Under the pieces are notes generated by a model, which ran no database searches, was not told the DNA's origin, and saw only the letters and a list, made by a program, of their open reading frames with translations. Below are positions 1 through 8,062 of a stretch of 20,408 nt of DNA, in pieces. A program made the position numbers and the translations under genes. Position 1 is the stretch's first letter; every line of letters begins with the position of its first letter. Source of the stretch: Bacteroidota bacterium (GTDB lineage: Bacteria; Bacteroidota; Rhodothermia; Rhodothermales; Bin80); contig JAPPBZ010000179.1 in NCBI GenBank assembly GCA_026702635.1, positions 1 to 20,408 on the forward strand, in the 5' to 3' direction.

Positions 1-645
1 GATGAGACACTCCATGAGGTGCTCATCGGTATCAGGGCTGCCATCACCATCCTTATCCCCAGTGTTTTCGAACGTGTACTCGAATATGATCAGGTCATCG
101 TAGTCTGGATAGCTCCAGGCTCGCGAGGTACGTGTGACTGTGATCCCGGTATTGGTCCCCCACTGAGCGACAATGATTTCCTCTGCTTCATCGGGATCGT
201 AAGCCGGATTCAAGCTTCCGTCTTCCAACAAAGGATAATTTTCTATGCGTTCAATGGAGATCGGGAACGAATATACCCCTGCAACGGTGATTGGCACATG
301 CTGTCCGGACGATCCGCCAAACGAAAACATGCGTTCGTCAAGGTTGAATATGTTCGTTCCGCTGTATGAAGCTGAAATCGAAATCCCGCCTCCGATAATA
401 TTGTGCTGGCCACTGTACTGAAGTCCATCAATGGTTGTGGCAGAATTCCCCGGCCACTCCATGAGTGGATCCAACGTGATATCATGGTCTCTATAAAACC
501 ACTTGCGACCGATCTCACCAGTATTATAGACCGTCTCGTGCAGCATACCACGACGGTGCACACGCTTATCCCGCAAGACCTGTGCCTCTGCAACCGACAG
601 CGTCGCTGTCGTCGCCATGAGAATAAATATCAGAACGCGGTTCAT
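1..645 (-). CDS. Secreted protein of unknown function, 3' end cut by window edge
   Basis: The reading frame is open from an ATG at 645 to the left edge: 215 codons with no stop, so the C-terminal part is missing. The N-terminus (MNRVLIFILMATTATLSVAEAQ) is a signal peptide with an Arg in the n-region and a likely cleavage after AEA. The rest is rich in Tyr, Ser, Asn and Gly, as in beta-rich exported proteins. Near the cut end, residues 197-208 (DKDGDGSPDTDE) match the Asp/Gly spacing of thrombospondin type-3 or EF-hand-like calcium sites. The gene starts 21 bases after the stop of the TonB-dependent receptor, so it is probably cotranscribed, and the protein may be its surface or periplasmic partner. 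I do not recognise a named family; long secreted proteins of this look beside TonB receptors are common in Bacteroidota relatives. Existence is well supported, function is not. Confidence 0.8.
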   Translation of the reverse strand, partial: MNRVLIFILMATTATLSVAEAQVLRDKRVHRRGMLHETVYNTGEIGRKWFYRDHDITLDPLMEWPGNSATTIDGLQYSGQHNIIGGGISISASYSGTNIFNLDERMFSFGGSSGQHVPITVAGVYSFPISIERIENYPLLEDGSLNPAYDPDEAEEIIVAQWGTNTGITVTRTSRAWSYPDYDDLIIFEYTFENTGDKDGDGSPDTDEHLMECLI

Positions 646-666
646 AGGATTTCTGCAGTGTCAGGG

Positions 667-3492
667 TTACATGTTGAAGACCACACCCAATCGAATGGAG
701 CGGGGTGCATTGTCATAGATCCGGAACGTCTGCGTGGCCGCGAGATCTGGGTTGTTGCTATCCGGCAAGGCGAACTCAATATCCTCTCCATTTTCGTAGC
801 GACGTAACGTTTCGGCATCTAGAAAAACTCTGTTGTAGTCGAATACACGCGCATTGAAGAGGTTGAAGATCTCAACGAATACATCTAACTCGGTAAAGCC
901 TGCACCGACGGTTTTCGTCACCTTAAGGTCCGTGTTATGCTCCCAGGGCGTACGCTCAGTGTTTAGCTTTGCAAAATTGTCCCCCAGTAATTCGCTAGGC
1001 GTATAGGGCCTGCCACTTCTGGAATCATGCAGAAAGTTGATTCTAAGGCGACCCAGTGGATAGCCACCAGCAATTCTTGGGCCCCAATTCTGCGGCAGAT
1101 TGACTCCGGCAATCAATACAAGCGCATGCCGCCGGTCAAAATTGAGCAGGATGTCACGCGGGCTTGGGGCTTGGGTTTGCTCGTTGGTCTCATCAATGAT
1201 GGGGCTGCGTCCGGTGGGCGTTGAATTTTTCCCAGTAGCCACCGAGAAATGGTACCTGGCTGATCCGGAAATAAACCCTCTGCGCTTATTCAGACGCAGA
1301 CTGAAGCCGCGAATATTCGCGTAATCCCGATTCCCGAGCGACTCATATAGATTATCGTTTGAATCAATGTAAACCACGCGTTGAATCAAGTTTTTCACGT
1401 CCTTGTAGTATCCGCTCACATCAAGCGTGAACCCACTCGCGATGCCCAGCACCAAGCCTACATCATAGCTCTTGGTTTCTTCCGGCTTTAAGAGGGGATT
1501 CCCAAGGCGTCTCGGCTCCACAGTCCCCAGGTTTTCGTTGAAGAGCGTCGTTCTGCTGCCAATCAGGCTTTCCAGGCCGGGGCGCTTGAGATAGTTGCCG
1601 TAGTTGAGGTGGAATACCGCACGTTCATTAATTGGGAATGAAAACCCAAGTCTAGGCTGCAACCGTGCTACGATGGGAGTGTCTTCGGTTGCGGCATCCC
1701 TTTCATTGATGAGAGCGGGATTTGATGGATCCCTGAATGGGGAGAACGTATCGGTGTAGTACTGCACATTCTGATCGTAGAAATCCAGACGCAATCCTAC
1801 ATTTGTAATCATCCCCTTGAATTCCATCTTGTCCTGAACATACACAGCCCCTTCGTAGGGTCTCGCCTGATAGAATTCCCGTACGGCACTGGACTGGGAG
1901 GAATGATTTAGTCGATTCTCCACATCTATATCGTACAGGTTGCCCTGAATCCCCACTTTGATTTCGTGATTATTGGAGACCTGGCTGGTCAGAAACCCGA
2001 CCGCCGAGTAGGTCCAGGATTCCTCATCGAAAAAGTCATCATCCATCACACCGGTTCGGAATCCATCCTCCCAGTAGAGTCTTTCCCAGACGGAACCGTC
2101 CGAGATGTCATCCCGAAAACGCTCTGGATCAATGACATCCACCCCTTCAGTAAGCTTTGTTCGCATACCATTCACAGTAAGCTCGTAGTAGGTACGATCA
2201 CTCAGGACATGGGAATAGACAAGTCCAATCCCTGCACTTTGGTCTAGGATTTTGTTCGCGCCAATCACACGATCATAGACCCATCTGTAGAAACCGCCTG
2301 AAGAATAGCTGAATTCCTGCTGATAGGTGTTGCCATACATTGCGTTCAGCTTCAATTTCTTGCCTGACCCGGGCTTCATTACCAGATTCCCCATCACCTG
2401 CATCTGCCTGTCTGCTTCCGGTGTTGGCAGCATAGGCCATACCCTGTTAATCTGGGTTGCTACAAACAGGCGGCTGGTCTCGGAAATTGGCCCACCAAGC
2501 GTAAAATCAATGAGTGCATCCCAGCGGTTATTGTATTCATATCCAACATCGCGGTGGGTCCTCTTCCACAGATCGTATGCGAGCTGTGCTCCTTCCTCAG
2601 GGTCAACCCTAGATCCAAATCCACGACCTATCGCACCCTGCCACCTTGGTTTATCATCATTTTCGGGATCAGGAGCTTCCCACCACTCCAGGTTATTCAT
2701 AAGGCGGATATAGGGATTGTTTGCCGGGTCAAACACACTTCCCCCGAAGTGCTTGTAGCTGGGTGCACGTGTACGAATCTCAGCACGACTACTCCACGAG
2801 TCTCCACCTTCCTTGGTTGAGATATTAATGACCCCACTCATCGCGTTGCCATATTCGGCTGCAAATCCACTCGTAATGACCTCCACCTCCTCCACCGCAC
2901 TCAACATGGGTGTGAATGAACGCGATGAATTCAGGGGATTAACAATCCCCATGCCAGCCAGCACGTAGAGTTCTTCGTTAGATCGTCCCCCTCTAAAATG
3001 CCCGTCATTCACCTCTGCCTGAAGTCCCAATACATCAGACAGGTCGGTAATACCGGCAATCTGCTCAACCTCTTCCGGGCGGATGATTTCCAGGGTGGCT
3101 GTCTGATCAACTTCGACATCTGGTCGCTCAGCAATGACGAGTAGTTCTTCCCCTTCGGCGGTTGCTTCCTCCAGGATAAAATCAATCGTTGTCGTCTTAT
3201 TGATGTTGACGATGACCTCGGACTGCGTCACGGCTCGGAATCCGATAAAGGATGCACGCAGGCTGTAGGTGCCGGGCTCTACATTCAGAATAAAAAATCG
3301 GCCATCTATGTCCGTGGATGATCCTCTGGTTGTACCGGTGATCAGCACATTCACGCCAACCATCCCTTCCCCGGCAACATCTGTGACGACACCGGTAATT
3401 TTGCCGGACTGGGCATTCGCAGGAACGGATGCCAGTATATGCACGAGAACGAGAACGGCCGCGTACGCGAAACCTTGAAGGTACTGAGTCAT
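667..3492 (-). CDS. TonB-dependent outer-membrane receptor with N-terminal carboxypeptidase-regulatory-like domain
   Basis: This is an outer-membrane, energy-coupled receptor; its substrate cannot be told from sequence. From the Met chosen here the protein has 941 residues. It begins with a signal peptide (hydrophobic AAVLVLVHILASV, cleavage near ANAQ), then a CarboxypepD_reg-like beta-sandwich at about 30-115 (GKITGVVTD..., DGRFFILNVEPGTYSL). A plug domain follows at about 130-230 with DVLGLQAEV, FRGGRSNEELYVLAG and the typical EYGNAMSGVINIST ending. The remainder is a long barrel rich in aromatic strands, ending RLGVVFNM. The frame extends upstream to an ATG at 3522. I prefer 3492 because a sigma-70-like promoter (3527-3555) would start transcription at about 3520, inside the longer version. 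No Shine-Dalgarno is visible at either start. It is probably the first gene of a unit with the secreted protein at 1-645. Confidence 0.93.
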   Translation of the reverse strand: MTQYLQGFAYAAVLVLVHILASVPANAQSGKITGVVTDVAGEGMVGVNVLITGTTRGSSTDIDGRFFILNVEPGTYSLRASFIGFRAVTQSEVIVNINKTTTIDFILEEATAEGEELLVIAERPDVEVDQTATLEIIRPEEVEQIAGITDLSDVLGLQAEVNDGHFRGGRSNEELYVLAGMGIVNPLNSSRSFTPMLSAVEEVEVITSGFAAEYGNAMSGVINISTKEGGDSWSSRAEIRTRAPSYKHFGGSVFDPANNPYIRLMNNLEWWEAPDPENDDKPRWQGAIGRGFGSRVDPEEGAQLAYDLWKRTHRDVGYEYNNRWDALIDFTLGGPISETSRLFVATQINRVWPMLPTPEADRQMQVMGNLVMKPGSGKKLKLNAMYGNTYQQEFSYSSGGFYRWVYDRVIGANKILDQSAGIGLVYSHVLSDRTYYELTVNGMRTKLTEGVDVIDPERFRDDISDGSVWERLYWEDGFRTGVMDDDFFDEESWTYSAVGFLTSQVSNNHEIKVGIQGNLYDIDVENRLNHSSQSSAVREFYQARPYEGAVYVQDKMEFKGMITNVGLRLDFYDQNVQYYTDTFSPFRDPSNPALINERDAATEDTPIVARLQPRLGFSFPINERAVFHLNYGNYLKRPGLESLIGSRTTLFNENLGTVEPRRLGNPLLKPEETKSYDVGLVLGIASGFTLDVSGYYKDVKNLIQRVVYIDSNDNLYESLGNRDYANIRGFSLRLNKRRGFISGSARYHFSVATGKNSTPTGRSPIIDETNEQTQAPSPRDILLNFDRRHALVLIAGVNLPQNWGPRIAGGYPLGRLRINFLHDSRSGRPYTPSELLGDNFAKLNTERTPWEHNTDLKVTKTVGAGFTELDVFVEIFNLFNARVFDYNRVFLDAETLRRYENGEDIEFALPDSNNPDLAATQTFRIYDNAPRSIRLGVVFNM

Positions 3493-3526
3493 AGCCGGCG
3501 TATGGAATATGTAAGATGTCATACAT

Positions 3527-3555
3527 ATTTTACGAAAAAATATTCAGATTTGCAA
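3527..3555 (-). promoter_or_regulatory. Sigma-70-like promoter for the TonB receptor gene
   Basis: On the minus strand a -35 TTGCAA (3550-3555) and a -10 TAAAAT (3527-3532) are separated by exactly 17 bases of AT-rich sequence. The -10 matches the consensus at 5 of 6 positions and the -35 at 4 of 6. Transcription would start near 3520, giving a leader of about 28 bases before the ATG at 3492. The Bacteroidetes-type -7 element TAnnTTTG is not present here. Confidence 0.55.
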
Positions 3556-3605
3556 ACCCATTCCGATCCAATCACATCCTCTGCTTTTTTGCCCATAATT
3601 CTGCG

Positions 3606-3636
3606 GGATTCGGCAATCTTTGTGTTGGCCGAATCC
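3606..3636. repeat. Perfect 9-bp inverted repeat in intergenic region
   Basis: GGATTCGGC (3606-3614) is followed after 13 bases by its exact reverse complement GCCGAATCC (3628-3636). On the plus strand it is followed by GGCTTTTG. On the minus strand, the direction of both flanking genes, there is no T-run. It could be a regulatory dyad for the receptor gene (about 50 bases upstream of the -35) or an RNA hairpin at the end of the exporter transcript. Confidence 0.5.
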
Positions 3637-3791
3637 GGCTTTTGCGATCTGAAAAGAATATTCCGGGGACAGTTAGGCCTTCATGGCTCCCGAAAAATCG
3701 CTCCCTGAACCGGGATTTGTATTTAAGTGGATAAAGTAGCCTTGACGATGCAGTTTACCGCACGGGTCCAGGCCCCCCGTAGGTTCGGAGG

Positions 3792-6290
3792 TTAGCTGGA
3801 GGGTCTACGGTCTTCTTGTACTTGGATCAGTGCCGGTAAAAACAGTATTGCGGCCAGCAGTGTCGACCCGATCCCTGTAATCGCAAGAGACCCGATCGTG
3901 TTCAGACCCGGATGAAAACTCAAGAGAAGTCCCCCAAATCCCACCATCGTCGTCGCTGCCCCCATCGTGACATGCTCCCCCGTTGAGCGCAGGATACGCC
4001 AAAGCGTCCCCGCCCCTTCCTCTCGATAACGATGGACTAAATGAGCCCCCGCATCGTTGCCAATCCCAATAATTGCCGGAATCACAAACAGATTATAGAA
4101 ATTGAGCCGCATACCGAACAGCTGCATAAACAAAATCATCCAGATCACGCCAACAACCAGCGGCAACATTGCCAGAAGCGCCCACCGAAACCGACCAAAA
4201 TTGACCCACATCAATAGCGTCACAATAATCAGCGTCGCCAATATCATGTACGGGCTTTCCTGCCGCATCAGATGCAGAACATCGGCGGCAACAATTGATG
4301 GAGATCCTGCGTGGTACGTTTTCCCGTCCGCGGTCGTGACGTTTGCTACATCTTCAGCAAAAGCCATGGACTTGCGTCCATCTGAGAGCCCCACTCCCGG
4401 CAGGATCGTGATATAACCCCCTAGCTCCCCCGTCTTGGACATGAAGCGCTGACTCAACAGCTCCGGTACATCCTCCACCGCAAGCGGTGTCCGTGTCTGC
4501 GCAGCCCTTCGAATGCGTTCCAGGTCGGCATCTCCTGCCAGAACCGGATCCGTTAGCAGTGAATCCCGGATGTAGGCAATCTGTGCGATCCTTGCCGTTT
4601 GTTTCTCCGGCTCCAGTGGAAACCGGTCCTGAAGCGTTTCCACGCCCCGGATAGTGGTTCGAAAACTGTCTGTATCAATTACATGCAGAACGGTATCCCT
4701 CTCTATTCTCGTCCGTAGCGCTTCTGCAACCGCAGGTGCCTCCGCTGGATGATCCACAACAATGTATGCGGGGTTCCTGCGATTAAAATCGCTGTATGCG
4801 GCCGCAACTTTCGAGTTGACTGCGATCCAATCCTCATATTCCGGCTCCAAAACGGAAAACCGATATTCGAACTCAACCCTCGGCGCCATAAACAAGGCAA
4901 TGACCGTAACGAGAGCACATCCCGCCAAGAGTCCACGAGCTCCAACCAGAGGTCCACGTACGACCGTTTTTATCGGTCGACTCCGCTCAAAATGTAATAT
5001 CCTCCAGCGCTCACACAGTACCAACAGTGCCGGCAGTACATGGAGGGTGGAAATCAATGCAACCAACACTCCGGTCCCCGCCAAGAATCCAAATTCGCTA
5101 AACCCCTTAAAGTCCGCCGCCATCAACACGTACATTGCAGCAGCCGTGGTAAATGCCCCCACCGCAATCGCCTGCCCGGTGCTCATGAACGTGTTCTCTG
5201 CGGCAACCTCCACGCTGTGACCCGCCCCCCGTTCCTCTATATAACGTGCATAAAAATGAATTCCGTAGTCAATGCCCAACCCAAAAAGAACCAGTCCAAG
5301 TGTTGAACTGAACAGATTCAGGGTCTCATAGGCCAAAAATCCTATCGCCGCGGTCCAAGCTAAACTCATCAGAAGAGGGATTCCAATCAATAGAGCCGTC
5401 ACCGGTGCACGTGCGAGCTCGGACCAGACCGCCTTTCTTCCGCGCAACTGTATTGCCTTGACAAAGAAGTAAGCCATCAGCACCAAGAGTACTGCAAGAG
5501 CACCCGCGCCAAAAGAACCGACGACATCGTCCGTAATGGCACGCACTTCTATACGTTGTCTCCATAATCGGCCAGCGAGATACGTCTGCATCTCTGTGTG
5601 GTAGGCGGAAGGACCCACCTGCTGAATCACACTGCGAAGACGACCATAAACAGCCTCTATGTAATCCACATTGGAGGAGGAGCCTGGGACAAAGAAGCGA
5701 ACGACCAGAATCGTGCTGTCTGTGCTCACCCGATACTCTGGCCCTACAATCTGATCGAAGATCTCTTCCAAAGATTCAACCTCCGTGTCCTCCTCCTCTT
5801 CCTCGTCATCCAGGCTGAAAAAGAATGGATTCGCCGCGAGCTTGGCCTCTACGATCTGATCCTCCAGCCAGGTTGTCAGTGTGCTTAACTCCTCATCCGT
5901 CGCGAAATACAACCCGTTATCCGCCATAAATTCTGTATCCCTCCTTAGCTCCTCCCTCAAAAACAGTGGCTCGTCTGTTATCGAATCCCGCAATGCCATC
6001 ACTTGGGGAACCAGAGCTTGTGCAAATGCCAGATTGTCGGTAAATGAAGGGCTTTCAATTGCCAGATCCACCGAGACTTCCCCTGCACCTATCGTATCCC
6101 GGATCTTCTCAAGAGACGCAACACTGGGATAAGACTCGGGAATCAGGTTGGCAAAATCCGGGTCGATCGTCAACCGCCCTGCGAGCATTACACTGCCAAT
6201 GGAAATCAAGAGAGCCGTCACCAGCACGGGGCCAGGATACCGTACCACAGTACGGATCCATCCACGTAACCGGGCAAAGAGGAACGTCAT
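3792..6290 (-). CDS. RND-superfamily MMPL-type exporter
   Basis: An 832-residue inner-membrane transporter of the MMPL/RND class, built as two repeats. The first helix is at about 19-38, followed by an extracytoplasmic domain (about 40-255; PDFANLIPESYPS is typical of the class). A bundle of helices at about 258-430 includes GLGIDYGIHFYARY near 335-350, whose intramembrane Asp is expected to carry protons. A helix at about 455-475 and a second extracytoplasmic domain follow, then a second bundle at about 665-825 with GIGNDAGAHLVHRYREEGAG near 742. The family moves lipids and other hydrophobic molecules using the proton gradient; hopanoid exporters (HpnN) are relatives, but the cargo here is unknown. 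Residues 160-168 are an unusual run of Asp and Glu. The start overlaps the stop of the DUF3047 gene as ATGA, indicating translational coupling. Confidence 0.9.
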   Translation of the reverse strand: MTFLFARLRGWIRTVVRYPGPVLVTALLISIGSVMLAGRLTIDPDFANLIPESYPSVASLEKIRDTIGAGEVSVDLAIESPSFTDNLAFAQALVPQVMALRDSITDEPLFLREELRRDTEFMADNGLYFATDEELSTLTTWLEDQIVEAKLAANPFFFSLDDEEEEEDTEVESLEEIFDQIVGPEYRVSTDSTILVVRFFVPGSSSNVDYIEAVYGRLRSVIQQVGPSAYHTEMQTYLAGRLWRQRIEVRAITDDVVGSFGAGALAVLLVLMAYFFVKAIQLRGRKAVWSELARAPVTALLIGIPLLMSLAWTAAIGFLAYETLNLFSSTLGLVLFGLGIDYGIHFYARYIEERGAGHSVEVAAENTFMSTGQAIAVGAFTTAAAMYVLMAADFKGFSEFGFLAGTGVLVALISTLHVLPALLVLCERWRILHFERSRPIKTVVRGPLVGARGLLAGCALVTVIALFMAPRVEFEYRFSVLEPEYEDWIAVNSKVAAAYSDFNRRNPAYIVVDHPAEAPAVAEALRTRIERDTVLHVIDTDSFRTTIRGVETLQDRFPLEPEKQTARIAQIAYIRDSLLTDPVLAGDADLERIRRAAQTRTPLAVEDVPELLSQRFMSKTGELGGYITILPGVGLSDGRKSMAFAEDVANVTTADGKTYHAGSPSIVAADVLHLMRQESPYMILATLIIVTLLMWVNFGRFRWALLAMLPLVVGVIWMILFMQLFGMRLNFYNLFVIPAIIGIGNDAGAHLVHRYREEGAGTLWRILRSTGEHVTMGAATTMVGFGGLLLSFHPGLNTIGSLAITGIGSTLLAAILFLPALIQVQEDRRPSS

Positions 6291-6997
6291 TCTCCAGAAA
6301 GTGCTACGATGTTGTCAAAGTATACATCGGCCACTCCTCCTGTATTGTCACTGTCATTCCATAACATGATATAAAGCGGGAATTGTGGAGGCTGTCTGCC
6401 AAAGAACATCTCATAATCCTCGACGACATTCCGTTCAATCTCAATCCACCCCTCTTTGATCTCAAGAGCTGAGGAAACAACCAATGCCTGAAGCTTCCCA
6501 TAGCGAGCTAATGCCCCCTTGGGCAGTGTACTGCTGTAGGTGTACTTGATCGTACAGGGTCGTCCAAGCCAGTCATTACACTCAAACGCAACATACAGGG
6601 CCGCTCCGGTGTCGTTCAGGCTTCTCCGGTCTTCTCTTGCCCCTTCTGGCAACTGATCCGCCCGCCAGCGCCAACGCAACCGGGGAAATTGGTCCACATC
6701 CCATTCAAGCCCATCCCCTTTTGGCAAAGCGATCTGCACAGACTCCCCTTGTGTATATGCCCGCAGAACCTGCCCTCCCTCTCCCATAACCACCTTCACG
6801 TAATCATTGGGTTTGGCATGATCTGGTGGAAGGACTCGCATCGTTCTTGACCGTTTGTCCGGTATTCTCCATAAACTGGGAAGACCACCTATTTCATAGC
6901 TCCCAAAGTCCTCAATGACCAGAGACTTCTGGGCAGAGGCACTCGGGGTACATGAACTCGCAAAAATGAACAGAGAAAGGATTGTGATCGCGCGCAT
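6287..6997 (-). CDS. DUF3047 family exported protein
   Basis: A 236-residue exported protein. The N-terminus (MRAITILSLFIFASSCTPSASAQ) is a signal peptide. It can be read as cut after ASA, or as a lipoprotein using the Cys in FASSC, although the lipobox is imperfect (Ala at -3). The mature part has the hallmarks of DUF3047: LRWRWRADQLPEGA near 106-119, ALYVAFE, a TIKYTYSSTLPKG block, WIEIERNVVEDYEMFFG, and a closing WNDSDNTGGVADVYFDNI. Its lectin-like, beta-rich composition would suit binding in the periplasm, but no function is established for the family. It sits 39 bases after the UPF0104 gene and overlaps the MMPL exporter start by 4 bases. The context suggests a periplasmic accessory of the exporter; that is inference. 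Confidence 0.85.
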   Translation of the reverse strand: MRAITILSLFIFASSCTPSASAQKSLVIEDFGSYEIGGLPSLWRIPDKRSRTMRVLPPDHAKPNDYVKVVMGEGGQVLRAYTQGESVQIALPKGDGLEWDVDQFPRLRWRWRADQLPEGAREDRRSLNDTGAALYVAFECNDWLGRPCTIKYTYSSTLPKGALARYGKLQALVVSSALEIKEGWIEIERNVVEDYEMFFGRQPPQFPLYIMLWNDSDNTGGVADVYFDNIVALSGE

Positions 6998-7015
6998 TTT
7001 TGGGAAAAAGGCGGG

Positions 7016-7037
7016 GCTTCTTGACGCGTCAAGAAGC
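7016..7037 (-). terminator. Perfect 22-bp palindrome, possible intercistronic hairpin or terminator
   Basis: The half-site GCTTCTTGACG is followed with no spacer by its exact reverse complement, beginning at the last base of the UPF0104 stop codon. As RNA it can form a 9-bp stem with a CGCG loop. In the minus direction it is followed by CCCGCC and five T residues, a loose intrinsic-terminator arrangement. The T-run starts several bases after the stem, so it may act as a partial terminator or an mRNA stabiliser between UPF0104 and DUF3047. A protein-binding site is also possible. Confidence 0.5.
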
Positions 7038-7972
7038 TATTTGGTCACAGGGATCGCCTCTTTTGGTATTTGAACCGAAAGGGTTGTAAAAAAGAGTAGA
7101 TTAATCAGTCGGTTTACTAATGCCACAGCAACAAAGAGCGCAGCAATGTGCGGTTCGGAGACCGTCAACGCTCCCGCAATACCCACTGCAACTCCAGCGA
7201 CAACAAGGTCCTGGTTCGGTATGAACGGTAGTCTGTAGACGACAATAGAAGTTGCAGCATATGTAAACCATGTCTCTAACGGAACTTCAGGCATTGCAAG
7301 ATGCCACATGGTGATTTCCAGAACCTGCCTTACAAGTACACGGGCAACATGAAGCCCAAAAACCATTCGTGTTTCCTTCCACGGCATAGAGAAAAGCCAT
7401 TTCCGGCGCGTAAACACGAGCACTAAAAGGATCAGCAGGGTACCCCCAATTCCACCAATAAGGACGGCCGCCTGTGTTTCTCCGATCAGATCTCGCACAT
7501 TCACCTGTCCCTCCAAGGCAAAAAAAGCAAGCAACAGTACTGCAGTCAGTGTCGAGGCAACCGCGGAAATAATATTCATATCCCGAATACACTCCATCAA
7601 CGACCGATTCGACATCGCGACATGATCCCGGGCCCAGGCGAAGATGTATACTTCGCCGGAGTACCCCAAAACATCTCTGTTCAGGATACGCTTTTTGATA
7701 AAGGCCCGGATTGCAGGACCTGGACGGAAATCCCATACAACCCGGTAAGCCAAAAACTGAATCGTGGGTAAAAGGAAGTACAGTACAACCAGCAGCACGT
7801 AGAACCCGGGATTCTTCGGCAGCGCCTGAAACACGCTGCGGAAATCGTACTCGCGCAATTGCCACACCATGAACAAAACGATGCCAATGGTGAAACTTAT
7901 CCGTGCAATGCGCAGAATACGTTTGCCTCGCCGCGTCGTGCTCAATTCTGTTAGACGTTCCTGTATCTTCAT
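7037..7972 (-). CDS. Lysylphosphatidylglycerol synthase TM-region (UPF0104) family membrane protein
   Basis: A 311-residue integral membrane protein. Hydrophobic helices are at about 25-43 (ISFTIGIVLFMVW), 56-78 (FYVLLVVLYFLLPTIQFLAY), 135-155, 165-188, around 235-275, and 282-303. A cytoplasmic basic N-terminus precedes them. The layout matches the flippase-like transmembrane domain of MprF (YbhN/AglD relatives). It lacks the C-terminal aminoacyl-transferase domain of MprF, so lysyl-lipid synthesis should not be assumed. The motif around LGYSGEVYIFAWARDH resembles the conserved Gly/Glu segment of this family, although this member is divergent. It is the first gene of the run UPF0104-DUF3047-MMPL, all minus strand. 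A role in moving or arranging envelope lipids is plausible but unproven. No clear Shine-Dalgarno is visible. Confidence 0.78.
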   Translation of the reverse strand: MKIQERLTELSTTRRGKRILRIARISFTIGIVLFMVWQLREYDFRSVFQALPKNPGFYVLLVVLYFLLPTIQFLAYRVVWDFRPGPAIRAFIKKRILNRDVLGYSGEVYIFAWARDHVAMSNRSLMECIRDMNIISAVASTLTAVLLLAFFALEGQVNVRDLIGETQAAVLIGGIGGTLLILLVLVFTRRKWLFSMPWKETRMVFGLHVARVLVRQVLEITMWHLAMPEVPLETWFTYAATSIVVYRLPFIPNQDLVVAGVAVGIAGALTVSEPHIAALFVAVALVNRLINLLFFTTLSVQIPKEAIPVTK

Positions 7973-8062
7973 GATCGAGGCAGTGACCTTTCCGTGGATT
8001 GCCAGAATGAAGGTCTATATTGTATCTTTAGCAAAATCCTTTCTGTTACCTGCATCCCGGCT

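Larger units (their letters stand above)
3493..3791. other. Longest intergenic region, between MMPL exporter and TonB receptor
   Basis: This stretch of about 300 bases is AT-richer than its flanks and I see no gene in it. It holds the receptor promoter (3527-3555), a perfect 9-bp inverted repeat (3606-3636), and one near-match to a DnaA box (3726-3734, one mismatch, minus strand). A weak GC-rich inverted repeat near 3763-3780 lies downstream of the exporter stop but has no T-run after it. No convincing intrinsic terminator for the exporter operon was found. Confidence 0.6.

Noticed and set aside
283..297. RecF signature reading STGQ instead of SQGQ (protein residues 283-297 of recF)
   Set aside because: Thr at this place is seen in other RecF proteins, so it is not a sign of a defect.
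3726..3734. Near-match to a DnaA box (TTATCCACT on the minus strand), which could hint at oriC in the 3493-3791 gap
   Set aside because: Single copy with one mismatch; no cluster of boxes, no AT-rich unwinding element and no dnaA nearby. Chance occurrence is likely.
8019..8024. TACAAT on the minus strand as a -10 box for the UPF0104 gene
   Set aside because: The -10 itself is good, but the sequence 17 bases upstream does not resemble a -35; left uncalled.
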